DNA of 64,000 nucleotides from Nitrosomonadales bacterium (GTDB lineage Bacteria; Pseudomonadota; Gammaproteobacteria; Burkholderiales; Gallionellaceae). Below the pieces are notes generated by a model. That model was not told the origin of the DNA and ran no database searches. It saw nothing but the letters and a program-made list of their open reading frames with translations. Where the stretch lies: positions 146,154 to 210,153 of the forward strand of contig JADKHS010000002.1 in assembly GCA_016721605.1 (NCBI GenBank). The letters run 5' to 3'. Positions 31,647 to 40,702 of the stretch are shown here, one piece after another. Within the stretch, counting starts at the first letter, position 1, and every line of letters starts with the position of its first letter. A program made the translations under genes and the position numbers.

Positions 31647-32464
31647 GTTCAGATAACATCCGCGAAATAGGATTCCGCCCGTTGGAAAAGGCGTAGCTTA
31701 ATGGAAGTAGGATCGCAACCAAAATTATGCCGGGTACCATGGCTGTCAGATCGGGCGACTGGTTTCTTAGTACAATACTCTGAAACGCTTCAATGATGCC
31801 GGCCAGAGGGTTCAGAGTATATAGGGTATAAAGCAGGTTCGACCACTCACCGGCAGCTTGTTGCTCCAAAAGTTTATCCTTCACCAGCTGCAATGGATAA
31901 ATTACTGGGTATGCGTACATTAACAAGGAAAGCAGCACTGGTAGGGGCTGTTCCCATATCCCGGTAGTAAACATTGATTGCTGCGCCGGCAAATGCGATG
32001 CTTAAGGCTGCCAGAATAGTGTAAAAAATGATGATAGGCACCCATAGCATGTACATGTTGGGTATAAATTGAAACCAAATCATGAGCCCAGCCAAGATGA
32101 TAAAGTTGATGCCAAGCTCCACAAGCTTAATGACGACTGTCGTTATGAGGAATATCTCGCGAGGGAAATAGATTTTTTGATCAGGTTGGCATTGCCCACC
32201 ACACTCCTTACGCCCTCCGAAGCAGATTCTTGAAAAAATCCAGAGGATGAGTGCAGCGAAGGTTAATAGAGGATAAGCGATGTTGTCACTGTCAATGCCG
32301 ACGAAGCTCTTGACTAAGGTAAGGATCAGCATAAGGGTGAGGGGCTTTACTACAGCCCAGGCAATGCCCAGATAAGCCAGTTTATATCGCAAGGTGACGT
32401 TCTTCCATGCAAGTACAGTCAGCAGCTCGAGGTATTCGACAAGATTTTTTACTACGAAAACCAT
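31633..32464 (-). CDS. wzm: Polysaccharide ABC exporter permease Wzm (frameshifted)
   Basis: ABC-2 type permease. It has LTVLAWKNVTLRYKLAYLGI near the N-terminus, several membrane helices, the conserved IKKIYFPREIFLITTV region, INVYYRDMG and YAYPVIYPLQLV with TLNPLAGIIEAFQSIVL near the C-terminus. Frame changes occur near 32225 and 32170 (T6 and A6 runs) and near 31950. The stop overlaps wzt by 14 bases. With Wzt it would export an undecaprenyl-linked chain across the inner membrane. Confidence 0.85.
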
Positions 32465-33091
32465 ATGCTTTATTGCTCCTATTGTTTGGTTGATAGAATT
32501 CTAATTTGAATTGTTCATATTTTGGATGTCGGTCTGACTAGCACTGAGTCCATTGCCCATATATTCGGCGACACATAGCAAATCATAAATACATTGTTCA
32601 ATCAGGCTTCAGAATTGCCCCTCTTCTTATTCATTGTGGGCTACAAAATTTCTATTGAAAATACTCGCAGTCATTAATTTATTGAGTAAGCTTTTTTAAT
32701 TTTTGTTAATAATTAATCAAATGGAAAAATGAAAAAAGGTTTTGATTTTAACATTTTAATAAAACCCGAGCTACTAGGGTTAGTGGATGCCCAGACATGG
32801 GAATGGTTCTTATAAATTTTTACAGTAGCGTACTTTTATGAAGCTTGGATTAACAACCTAAAAAAATGCTTGATTGACCTTTTAGGGTAAGTGCTGAAGG
32901 GTATAAAATGGATCCGATAGCGCCTGGGGCTTATTTTTTCCCCATATAGAATATTAATCCGACCAAGATATGTTTGAACTTATCTACAGTCAAATTTAAT
33001 AGCGACAGTATCTTCTGCTCAACCTCATGGCCGTAACAATAATATTGTCGAATACTGGTCCGTATGCATTATCCCTTTGGAGTTACTTTGA
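32465..33091. other. AT-rich divergent intergenic region
   Basis: About 630 bases between the minus-strand wzm and the plus-strand secreted-protein genes. It must hold both promoters. A TATAAA at 32902-32907 is visible but a well-spaced -35 is not. I see no gene, tRNA or convincing hairpin. Confidence 0.5.
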
Positions 33092-33674
33092 ATGCTAAAA
33101 AAATTTCTTTTTGCTTATTTGCTCAGCTCTTGTAATTGCACTGCCAGCACGTGCCATGAGTGTGTTACCACTTTACATGGATGAAATCGTTAACGACGCC
33201 GCTATCGCATTTCAGGGAAAAGCTCTTGAGGACCACAGCGAACGTGATCCCCAAACAGGTTCAATTGTGACTTATTCCACCTTTGAAGTGCAGGAAGTTC
33301 TCAAGGGTGAAGTTGGGGCCACACATACCATTAAGCAAATCGGCGGGAAGATACAGGAGGGAATAAATCAAATAACAGGCGTGCCTACTTTTACAGTCGG
33401 GGAGAGTTATATCCTTTTTCTGTACGGAGTTTCGGCATCCGGATTCTCAAGTCCTGTGGGTCTTGAGCAGGGGAAATTTAATATTATCCCGGTATCAAAG
33501 GGTTTTCATGTAACCAACGGCCGAGATTTCAAAGAAATGACATTGGGAATTCCTGATCACTTGGTGCCTCCCTCAGCTCTAACCAAAATGCGGAAGGCAC
33601 CGGGGCCTATTAAACGGCTTGATCTTGATGAATTTAAACAGCTTGTGCGTCAGCAAAGGGGAACCGCTAAATGA
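33092..33674 (+). CDS. Small secreted protein paired with the metalloprotease (one frameshift)
   Basis: The ATG at 33092 follows a ggag ribosome site. Correcting one base near 33108, in a T-rich run, gives a good signal peptide (MLKKFLF then LLICSALVIALPARA). The mature protein of about 170 residues has AAIAFQGKALEDHSER, TYSTFEVQEVLKGEVGATHT and FTVGESYILFLYG. I do not recognise a named family. It ends overlapping the protease start (ATGA), so the pair is translationally coupled; a role as inhibitor, chaperone or substrate of the protease is speculative. Confidence 0.6.
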
Positions 33675-36044
33675 TATGCCTGAGAATCATGCACGGGTTT
33701 ATAGCTGGGGCGTTAATCACGTTTGCGGCTTCTACGTTTGCTGGTGGCCCTTTGGTGGTTTGTTATCAACTCGCTACTAAATACCCAGGTGCAGGCAACG
33801 TATCGCTTAACTATGATCAAGGAACTCTTGGTTCCCGGACTAAAGAGCAAGCAGATGCATTGGTCACAGAGGCTGTCTCCCTATGGACTAATGTAGCGAC
33901 ATCAACAGTAATGCTCTCACGCGGGCCAGATCTTTCTGTGGACGTTACCTCCAGTAATTATTTGGCCTACTTGTATAACTTCTCGGATGGGTTGAATCCT
34001 GTCATTTATGATACCGATGGCTCCATTATTGATTCCATGTTCGGTGTGGGGGCAAAAAATAGCGTCCTGGGGTTTGCTGGTTCAGCTTGGAATAATAACG
34101 GCACGCAGTGTGAATATAAGGAAGGCCGAGCTGTGATCAATGGCTACATATCGGTAAGTGATACGACTATGAAAGTCGTACTTGCCCATGAAACTGGCCA
34201 CTTGATCGGGTTGGATCACTCTCAATTGGATAATTCACAAGGGCTGGTGAATTCAAATTATCCATTAATGTATCCCATTGCCTACCGGGGCTTGACTCTC
34301 TCCACGAAGACGACACTGCCGCAGTCAGTGCCCTTTACCCCACCGCAACAGTAGCTAGTGTATGGCCAGCTTACCGGAGTATTCACCCAGGCCAACGGCA
34401 CGCCTATCCGTGGCGCTAATATTTGGGCTAAAGATATAAACACCAATAAAGTATTTAGTTCTGTATCAGACTACCTTAGCCAAAATACCGGCTACTTTAA
34501 ATTTCTCCTACTCCCCGGCATCTACACACTACACGCCGAAGTAATTCATACAGGATTTACTTCTGGTTCCAGTGTCGGCCCCTATTCGGAAACATCCTCA
34601 GATCTTTCTTTTCAGCCACCACTTTATAATAACGGCGTGGCGATAGCTCCGGTGGTATTCGGAGGAGGGGCGCCGACGCAGCTTGATATCGCGGCTGGTT
34701 GTGCTTCTTCGGCTATTTTCAAGATGGATGGGAACTGGATCGGTGGGGGAATTGTGGCGCAGACAATTTGTCACCTACTGTACCTACTGGGCTTTCTGCC
34801 ACATCCGTTAGTTCTGCTCAGATAAACCTAAGCTGGGTGGCCTCAACGGACAATGTGGGCGTAACTAGCTACAAAGTTTTTCGTGGGGGCACTTTAGTTG
34901 GAAGCCCCGCTACAACGAGCTTTAACGATACGGGTTTAACTGCCTCGACCAGTTATAGCTACACATTAGCGGCGTGTGATGCTGTAAACAACTGCTCAGC
35001 GCAGTCAAATCCGGTTTCGGCGATGACGATGCCCACAACCACGAGTAGCAACATTGCGCTCGCTAGCGTCGGGGCGGTTGCTTCAGCGTCAAGTATCTAT
35101 AGCAGCGCTTATCCGGTGGAGGCGGTCAATAATAACCAGCGTAGTGGTGTCAATTGGGCCAATGGAGGGGGCTGGAATGATGCAACAATCAATACGCAAC
35201 CCGACTGGGTGCAAATCAATTTCAATGGCACGAAAACGATTGATCGTGTGGTGGTCTATACGATTCAGGACAATTACACTAGTCCGATCGAACCTACTAA
35301 TTCGTTAACCTTTAACACTTATGGCGTAACTGGCTTTACCGTCCAAGGATGGAATGGATCGACCTGGATTACTCTTGCTACGGTAAGTGGAAATAATCTG
35401 GTCAAACGGACAGTAAGCTTCGCTGCGTTCACCACCGATCGGATTCGGGTAAACGTCACCGGCGTGCTCGACGGCTACTCCCGCATCACCGAAATCGAGG
35501 CATGGGAGCGGCGTGTGATGCTGTAAACAACTGCTCAGCGCAGTCAAATCCGGTTTCGGCGATGACGATGCCCACAACCACGAGTAGCAACATTGCGCTC
35601 GCTAGCGTCGGGGCGGTTGCTTCAGCGTCAAGTATCTATAGCGGCGCTTATCCGGTGGGCGGTCAATAATAACCAGCGTAGTGGTGTCAATTGGGCATGG
35701 GGGGGCTGGAATGATGCAACAATCAATACGCAACCTGGGTGCAAATCAATTTCAATGGCACGAAAACGATTGATCGTGTGGTGGTCTTACGATTCCAGGA
35801 CAATTACACTAGTCCGATCGAACCTACTGATTCGTTAACCTTTAACACTTATGGCGTAACTGGCTTTACAGTCCAAGGATGGAATGGATCGACCTGGATT
35901 ACTCTTGCTACGGTAAGTGGAAATAATCTGGTCAAACGGACAGTAAACTTCGCTGCGTTCACCACTGATCGAATTCGAGTAAACGTCACCAGCGTGCTCG
36001 CCGGCTACTCCCGAATTGTCGAAATCGAAGCATGGGGTAATTAA
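33671..36044 (+). CDS. Secreted matrixin-like zinc metalloprotease with CarbopepD-like, FnIII and discoidin domains (frameshifted)
   Basis: Signal peptide (MHGFIAGALITFAASTFAGG). The zinc site is VLAHETGHLIGLDHSQ, matching HExxHxxGxxH of metzincins, with a Met-turn at YPLMYPIAYRG and a matrixin-type LHEDDTAAVSALYPT after a frameshift near 34293. Next comes a regulatory-like beta domain (YGQLTGVFTQANGTPIRGAN), an FnIII domain (VPTGLSATSVSSAQINLSWV) and an F5/8 type C domain (INFNGTKTIDRVVVYTIQDN). The discoidin region is duplicated in tandem. Further frame changes fall at 34357, 34745 and in the second repeat. Likely an extracellular matrix-processing enzyme. Confidence 0.75.
34969..36043 (+). 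repeat. Tandem duplication of a ~539-base FnIII-tail/discoidin module
   Basis: Bases 34969-35507 and 35508-36043 are near identical, with the second carrying several small deletions (for example near 35657, 35697 and 35736). The period of 539 is not a multiple of 3, so as sequenced the first copy ends in a short foreign tail (ERRVML) and a stop at 35526. The second copy ends properly in AWGN. Confidence 0.85.
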
Positions 36045-36100
36045 GTAAATTAATCTAGTTGGCTTATTTCAATAGCAGGTTCTTGGTTATTTCGTTATCT

Positions 36101-36395
36101 TTAGGGACGCATTTGCGGAAATAAAATTACATCGCGGATGCTGGAACTGTTGATGAGCAGCATCACCAGCCGGTCTATTCCGATGCCTTCTCCGGCAGTG
36201 GGCGGCAGGCCATATTCCAGCGCACGAATGTAGTCGCTGTCCTTGAACATGGCTTCTTCGTTACGGCCTTCCCTCGCGGATACCTGCGCATCAAAACGCG
36301 CTTCCTGGTCTTTCGGGTCATTTAACTCGGAGAAGCCATTGGATTTCGCGCCCAGCCATAACAGCTCAAAGCGCTGAGCGAATTCCGGGCCCGTA
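36101..36395 (-). pseudogene. lysS: 3' fragment of lysyl-tRNA synthetase gene (lysS)
   Basis: Minus-strand sequence encodes the last ~98 residues of bacterial class II LysRS: FAQRFELLWLGAKSNGFSEL, NDPKDQEARFDAQ, motif 3 region GLPPTAGEGIGIDRLVMLL and the terminal IRDVILFPQMRP. The remaining ~400 residues, including motifs 1 and 2, are absent. Upstream it joins directly to a wzt 5' fragment. It cannot encode a synthetase, so a full lysS must lie elsewhere. Confidence 0.85.
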
Positions 36396-36531
36396 ACGCT
36401 TGAATGGGGGACGTTCGTCAATCGATTGTCCGATGAATCGCCGCCATTGATTAAATGCGGTGGCTTTCAGGCTCTACATCTGGCCGATGCTGGTATTTTT
36501 TGGTTAGGTGGTTGACTTCGATGATGGGCAT
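36396..36531 (-). pseudogene. wzt 5'-end fragment, copy 1 (joined to lysS 3' end)
   Basis: From the ATG at 36531 the sequence reads MPIIEVNHLTKKYQ and, in a shifted frame, matches FNQWRRFIGQSIDERPPFK, the first ~50 codons of wzt. Homology stops near 36396, where lysS sequence starts. It lies 46 bases after the ParE stop codon on the same strand. Confidence 0.75.
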
Positions 36532-36577
36532 AGCGGTTAGTGATTATTAAATGGCGGATAGCGGTTATTCAATTTAC

Positions 36578-36874
36578 TTAATTTGTGATACGTTTACGCC
36601 AATATCCTGGCTCGCGGTGAGTATGCATGAGTGAGATGATCAGTATGTAATCGGTTTCAGCCGAGTAAAGTACTGCATAAGGAAAGACGCGGGTAAGACA
36701 TCGGCGAATATCCTCTTCAAGCACCGGCCAACAGTCAGGCGCTTCGATAATCTGCTGGATGACTTGTTCCACCGCCGCAATGAACCGAAGTTCCAAGCCA
36801 AACTGACACCCTGCGTAATAGCGAGCGGCATCTTCGTATTCGGCCAGTGCCTCTGGGTGGAACTCAAATCTCAT
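36578..36874 (-). CDS. ParE/RelE-superfamily toxin
   Basis: 98 residues, the usual size. MRFEFHPEALAEYEDAARYY starts the fold; RFPYAVLYSAETD-type core appears as RVFPYAVLYSAETDYILI, followed by LMHTHREPGYWRKR at the C-terminus, typical of ParE-like plasmid-stabilisation toxins. It overlaps the upstream antitoxin gene by 4 bases. Targets in this superfamily are gyrase (ParE) or ribosome-bound mRNA (RelE); the C-terminal pattern favours the ParE side. Confidence 0.85.
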   Translation of the reverse strand: MRFEFHPEALAEYEDAARYYAGCQFGLELRFIAAVEQVIQQIIEAPDCWPVLEEDIRRCLTRVFPYAVLYSAETDYILIISLMHTHREPGYWRKRITN

Positions 36875-37104
36875 CGCGTGACCGATTTCCGAACGTGATC
36901 CAGCGCCTCAAGACCCGGAATGGTTTTAACCAGGCCAGTCCTGACATTATCACGGCGGGCGCGCGCTTCAGCAACCCAAAGCTGCCGTATATAGCCGTCC
37001 TCTAAGGGATCAAGGCTTTCAACAAGGCGATCAGCAAGTAAAGCCCGTGCTTCACTAGGAAGGGAAAGCGCTTCCTCGGCGATTTGTTCAACTGTGAGGC
37101 TCAT
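36871..37104 (-). CDS. Addiction-module antitoxin (TIGR02574-like)
   Basis: 77 residues beginning MSLTVEQIAEEALSLPSEAR, then ALLADRLVESLDPLEDGYIR and LWVAEARARRDNVRTGLV. This Leu-rich pattern is typical of the small addiction-module component family that accompanies ParE-type toxins. The first gene of the pair, it neutralises the toxin and probably represses the operon. The upstream spacing to wzt fragment copy 2 is only about 65 bases, so its promoter lies in or beside that fragment. Confidence 0.8.
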   Translation of the reverse strand: MSLTVEQIAEEALSLPSEARALLADRLVESLDPLEDGYIRQLWVAEARARRDNVRTGLVKTIPGLEALDHVRKSVTR

Positions 37105-37170
37105 TTTCAGGACTCCTGGGGGTTAGTGATGTAGGTCAAAGGGGTTAATACCAATTCTAGATTTTCGCGG

Positions 37171-37651
37171 TTAAAGCCGCTCCTGCATGCCAGAAGAATA
37201 GCACTTGATTGGAGTGTCGATGAATTCTTCAAGTTCGGCGAAGGCGACGATGTCATCGAATTTGCGCTTTATTTCTGCTTTAGCGATGCCAAGGATAGCG
37301 CCGTTGAGGTAGATGTTTTCGCGTCCGGTAAGATCGCCCACCAAGCCCGCCCCCACTTCAATCAACGGTGCCACCTTGCCTTTAACCTGGATGCTGCCGC
37401 TCGAGGGGTTTTGAAATGTTGGCCAGCAGTTTGAGCAGCGTGCTCTTGCCAGCACCGTTGTGGCCAATGATGCCGACAACTTCGCCTGTCTCGATGCTGA
37501 AATTGACGTCATCCAACGCCTTGAACGGGGCGCGCTCTTCAATCGGCTGGCCTGTAAGCCGCCGCCACTGATTAAATGCAGTGGTTTTCATGCTTTGCAA
37601 TTGGCCAAGCTGGTATTCTTTGGTGACGTGGTTGACTTCGATGATGGGCAT
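37171..37651 (-). pseudogene. wzt 5'-end fragment, copy 2 (longest)
   Basis: From ATG 37651 about 160 codons match intact wzt closely, including Walker A GIIGHNGAGKSTLLKLL and GRENIYLNGAILGIAKAE, with one frameshift near 37410. At the ABC signature it reads YSSGMQ then ERL and a stop, so Walker B and the C-terminal domain are missing. It has CAA where the working copy has TAA at codon 19. The ATG lies 2 bases after the hicA stop. Confidence 0.85.
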
Positions 37652-37653
37652 AG

Positions 37654-37857
37654 TTATTTAAAGTCTTCCTTGCTAAGGCCGGACTGCCTGAGAATAGATG
37701 CAAACGTACCTAATGGTATTTCCTTCTTGGGATCAGGAACAATCACGGTTCTTTCACCTTTGCGGAATTTTTTATGGCTGCCTTTTTGGGAAATAAAGAT
37801 GAAACCGTGCCGCAGCAAAATATTAACAATCGCCCTTGATGAATAAAGCTCAGCCAT
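37654..37857 (-). CDS. hicA: HicA toxin (mRNA interferase)
   Basis: 67 residues with the HicA core GFIFISQKGSHKKFRKGERT, which contains the catalytic His of the dsRBD-like fold, and VIVPDPKKEIPLGTFASILR. The C-terminal QSGLSKEDFK is typical. Its start overlaps the hicB end by 8 bases. HicA cleaves mRNA when released from HicB. Confidence 0.92.
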   Translation of the reverse strand: MAELYSSRAIVNILLRHGFIFISQKGSHKKFRKGERTVIVPDPKKEIPLGTFASILRQSGLSKEDFK

Positions 37858-38056
37858 TTACAGCGTATTCTCCAAGCAGGGCTTCTTCTATAGGGTGGTA
37901 TTCTGCCTCCCCTTCTTCAAAGTAGAGCTCGGTGGCCTCCTTCAGATTCTGGATCGCTTCGTTGATAGTGTCGCCACAGCTTGCTACGTCAACGTTTAAG
38001 CATTGTGAAAAGTAATATTTATCTTTCCGGTAAACGACAAATTTAAGGTTTTTCAT
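37850..38056 (-). CDS. hicB: HicB-type antitoxin
   Basis: 68 residues, MKNLKFVVYRKDKYYFSQCL, then VASCGDTINEAIQNLKEATE and LYFEEGEAEY. This is the partial RNase-H-like HicB fold without the C-terminal DNA-binding domain found in longer forms. It is the first gene of the module, followed by hicA. Confidence 0.88.
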   Translation of the reverse strand: MKNLKFVVYRKDKYYFSQCLNVDVASCGDTINEAIQNLKEATELYFEEGEAEYHPIEEALLGEYAVNG

Positions 38057-38399
38057 GGTTCACTCCCATCCATAATATAAAGAAATCGACTATCTGGGAA
38101 TTATAGACTGGGCACTGTTTATCCAAGAAGTCGTTCGCATTGGGCTTGTCAAAATGACAATGGCTTCTTATGCTTCGATAAGTTCTCAATGAACAATTTT
38201 TTATTTGTCAATTTATCAATTGGTTGCGAGATATTTAAAATCATAAAACAACATCCAAACGGCAGTAAAACTGTTCACTACTTACGCCTTACCTCTCGTA
38301 TGCGGGACTTACTTTTCTCAGCACGAACGGCAGTCAAGTTCAATTCGTGTGGGCCAGCCCGCAACTTGCTGTGATGTGCGGCACCACCTTGGTAATGAT
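38057..38399. other. Non-coding stretch upstream of hicBA
   Basis: About 340 AT-rich bases with no supported gene. They must contain the hicBA promoter on the minus strand. Sequence near 38400 merges into the degraded end of wzt fragment copy 3. Confidence 0.5.
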
Positions 38400-38652
38400 T
38401 GACGTGCCTGTTTAGCGTGTTAACCAGCAGATTGAGCATCCTGCTCTCAACTGACCTGTGGTGCCAATAATACCAAACAACACCGCGCCTTGCTTGACCG
38501 AGAAAGTGACGTCACCCAGTGTCTTGAACGGAGCACGATTTTCAACCGGCTGGCTGGTGAGCCGCCGCCACTGGTTGAACGCGGTGGTTTTCATGCTTTG
38601 CAATTGGCCAAGCTGGTATTCTTTGGTGACGTGGTTGACTTCGATGATGGGC
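38400..38652 (-). pseudogene. wzt 5'-end fragment, copy 3
   Basis: ATG at 38652. The first 40 codons match wzt (MPIIEVNHVTKEYQLGQLQS, QWRRLTSQPVENRAPFK), then it becomes degenerate: DVTFSVKQGAV and GIIGTTGQLRAGCSICWL in place of the intact Walker A region. It is more diverged than copy 2, pointing to an older event or another wzt allele. It lies 51 bases after the DUF2442 stop. Confidence 0.8.
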
Positions 38653-38703
38653 ATAGTGAGTAGCGTATAGGGGGTAATGATTAGTGAACAGCGCAATCCT
38701 GAA

Positions 38704-39247
38704 CTATTCTACTTGCCGCATGCACGGAAAAGACGGAAGCGCTTGCCTGGATATCTCCGCGTATAAGACATCTGGATCGATATCCGCTCCGTTGGGCCAA
38801 CAGACTGTTCCAAGCTCCGGGCTGGCGTGAGCCTGGTTGAACAGTAACGGATCCCGCAATGGGGCAAAATCCCGTCAAAGCTTATGAGCGTGGTCAGGTC
38901 CACATCTCCCTCCACGCCGTCCTCAAAGCGAAGGTGTAGGCGGTATCCCGGAAGTGGCGTTACTTCAACGATATCCTTGAGCATGGTTTTACTCAGTGGC
39001 TTGATTGGTTTGAGTGGCGAGTGCTGGGTGGCCAACTTCCAGTCATTCAGTAGCTCTTCCTGGTGCTGAGCTGCCCACTCTATTACCAGCCCAAGCGCTT
39101 TGGGTGAGAGTTTACCTTGAATTACGGCTAGCGACTCGATTGCAACGATCGCTTTTTGCTCCCATATCGAACATGGAAATGAGGTGGCGCATGATCATCG
39201 TAATACATGGCAATGATTATGCCGAAAAAGCGGCTGATTTCAGGCAT
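38704..39247 (-). CDS. DUF4160-DUF2442 protein pair or fusion (TA-like), frameshifted
   Basis: The DUF4160 part starts at ATG 39247: MPEISRFFGIIIAMYYDDHA, PPHFHVRYGSKK and, after a frameshift near 39140, GKLSPKALGLVIEWAAQHQE. The sequence then passes without a stop through IKPLSKTMLKDIVEVTPLPG into DUF2442 (LRFEDGVEGDVDLTTLI, and LRDPLLFNQ with GTVCWPNGADIDPDVLY after a frameshift near 38866). DUF2442 could instead start at ATG 38984. The two domains are commonly neighbours and are suspected toxin-antitoxin partners. The function is unproven. Confidence 0.7.
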
Positions 39248-39309
39248 TCCGGAATCCAAGTATTTGTGTTTCGGAGCAGTCGGCACAACGCAGCCAGCAG
39301 CACCTTGTG

Positions 39310-39557
39310 ATGGAAATGCCGATCCCGGCGAGTACTTTGAACAATGTGTTTTTGCAGACGCCGTTAGTGTCAATGATGTCCAGCACTTCGCCTTGCTCAA
39401 CAAAAAAGTTGATGTCGTCCAGCGCCTTGAACAGGGCGCGCTCTTCAATCGGCTGACCGGTAAGCCGCCGCCACTGATTAAATGCAGTGGTTTTCATGCC
39501 TTTGCAATTGGCCAGCTGGTATTCTTTGGTGACATGGTTGACTTCGATGATGGGCAT
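39310..39557 (-). pseudogene. wzt 5'-end fragment, copy 4
   Basis: ATG at 39557 gives MPIIEVNHVTKEYQL, then QWRRLTGQPIEERALFKALD and DINFFVEQGEVLDIIDTNGV, a degraded Walker A in which the Gly-Lys-Ser core is lost. Homology fades near 39310. The Ile-Asn-Phe-Phe variant is shared with copy 5, suggesting both came from one diverged wzt allele. It lies 40 bases after the hepT stop. Confidence 0.78.
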
Positions 39558-39597
39558 AGAGCGATATCAGTTGGAGTGTGGTAACGCGATATTACTA

Positions 39598-40058
39598 TCA
39601 GCGGATGGGGTACTTTTTTTCTAGTTCGTGAGCATAGGCAGTCACCTTTGGCACCACAGCGAGAAGCTCTGGAGCGAGGGCCGCGACAGCGGCATAAATT
39701 TCGGACATCTTGTCCGCCGCGTATTCATGTGCGATCAGATTTCTAAGTTCACGAATTCGTACAAGCTTTATGGCGTCATCTATCCACCCGCGCTTTTCAG
39801 CACGATGAATGCGATCCAACAGCGTGCCTGTAGCCGTGAGCTCCAGATCGTCATCAGCCGCATCACTCTTTGCATGAGCAGATCGGATAGTCGGGCAAAC
39901 CTGCTGGCTAACGATTCCAAGCGTTCCAGTTCTTCCGGCTGCCAGTCTTGCTGATTGAGCAGACCTTGCGTTTGGTCGATGGAAAAGCGCAAATGAGTAG
40001 CGGCGTTTTCCAGGCCGCGCAGCTCTTCTTGCAATAGGAGCAGTTTATCCGCATTCAT
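39598..40058 (-). CDS. hepT: HepT-like HEPN toxin (one frameshift)
   Basis: Helical DUF86/HepT protein: MNADKLLLLQEELRGLENAA, then RFARLSDLLMQRVMR and, after a frameshift near 39862, GTLLDRIHRAEKRGWIDD and the HEPN RNase-type motif RELRNLIAHEY (R-x4-6-H). Corrected length is about 150 residues. It overlaps mntA by 4 bases, the conserved MntA-HepT order. In characterised systems HepT is an RNase silenced by AMPylation by MntA. Confidence 0.8.
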
Positions 40059-40336
40059 CGCAGTTTCCCTTCTTTTACAGCCAGACGAGCGAATGGCCTG
40101 GAAAGATCAGCGTAGACGGCAAGATCAATTTTTTGCTCACCCAGTTGTTGATGGAGTTGGGCAAGGATGGCTAATTTCGCCATCAGGTTAATTTTCCTGG
40201 ATAAAACCAGAAGGTCGATATCGCCACCCTTGGCGGTATCGTCCGCACGCGAGCCAAAAAGGTAGACAGCCGCATCCGGATCGACTGATCGGATGGATTG
40301 AATGATAGCGTATCGTTCAGTTTCGTGAAGGCGCAT
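40055..40336 (-). CDS. mntA: MntA-like minimal nucleotidyltransferase antitoxin
   Basis: 93 residues. The nucleotidyltransferase motif is AVYLFGSRADDTAKGGDIDL (GSx10DxD), with LLVLSRKINLMAKL and a third Asp in IDLAVYADLSRP. In known MntA-HepT pairs this enzyme adds AMP to a HepT Tyr to neutralise it. First gene of the module. Confidence 0.87.
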   Translation of the reverse strand: MRLHETERYAIIQSIRSVDPDAAVYLFGSRADDTAKGGDIDLLVLSRKINLMAKLAILAQLHQQLGEQKIDLAVYADLSRPFARLAVKEGKLR

Positions 40337-40384
40337 CTAGGTGATGAAAACAAATCAATGGAGTCAGACAGCAATTCTCGTTAC

Positions 40385-40520
40385 TCTTGCCAGCATAGTT
40401 GATGCCAATAATACCAAACGACACTTCGCCTTGCTCAACAAAAAAGTTGATGTCGTCCAGCGCCTTGAACGGGGGGGGCTCTTCAATCGGCTGTCCAGCG
40501 AGCTGCGGCCAATGGTTGAG
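40385..40520 (-). pseudogene. wzt 5'-region fragment, copy 5
   Basis: Lacks the first ~25 codons. It begins around HWPQLAGQPIEEPPPFKALD and continues DINFFVEQGEVSFGIIGIN then YAGKS, a damaged Walker A. It lies about 50 bases upstream of mntA on the same strand. The copy is short but the match to QWRRLTGQPIEERAPFKALD is clear. Confidence 0.7.
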
Positions 40521-40702
40521 CACGCCTGAATCCCGCAAAATGGTCTTGCGCAAGGTAAGCGCGAATCCCGGAATGTTGGGTCCGTGTCAAACAACGAGCC
40601 GAAGTCAACGTCTTGTGCGGTTACCAATTCCACCAGCTGATTTCAAACCTCTCACAGAAAAAAATCCACTTATCTTTCGGCAAGCCCAGTACAAACGGAT
40701 GT

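Noticed and set aside
32874..32907. Sigma-70 promoter TTGACC..TATAAA
   Set aside because: Spacing is 22 bases, too long for a normal promoter.
36578..40336. Defence island or integron cassette array
   Set aside because: No integrase, attC-like palindromes or restriction genes were seen between the modules; the flanking units are wzt coding sequence, not attC sites.
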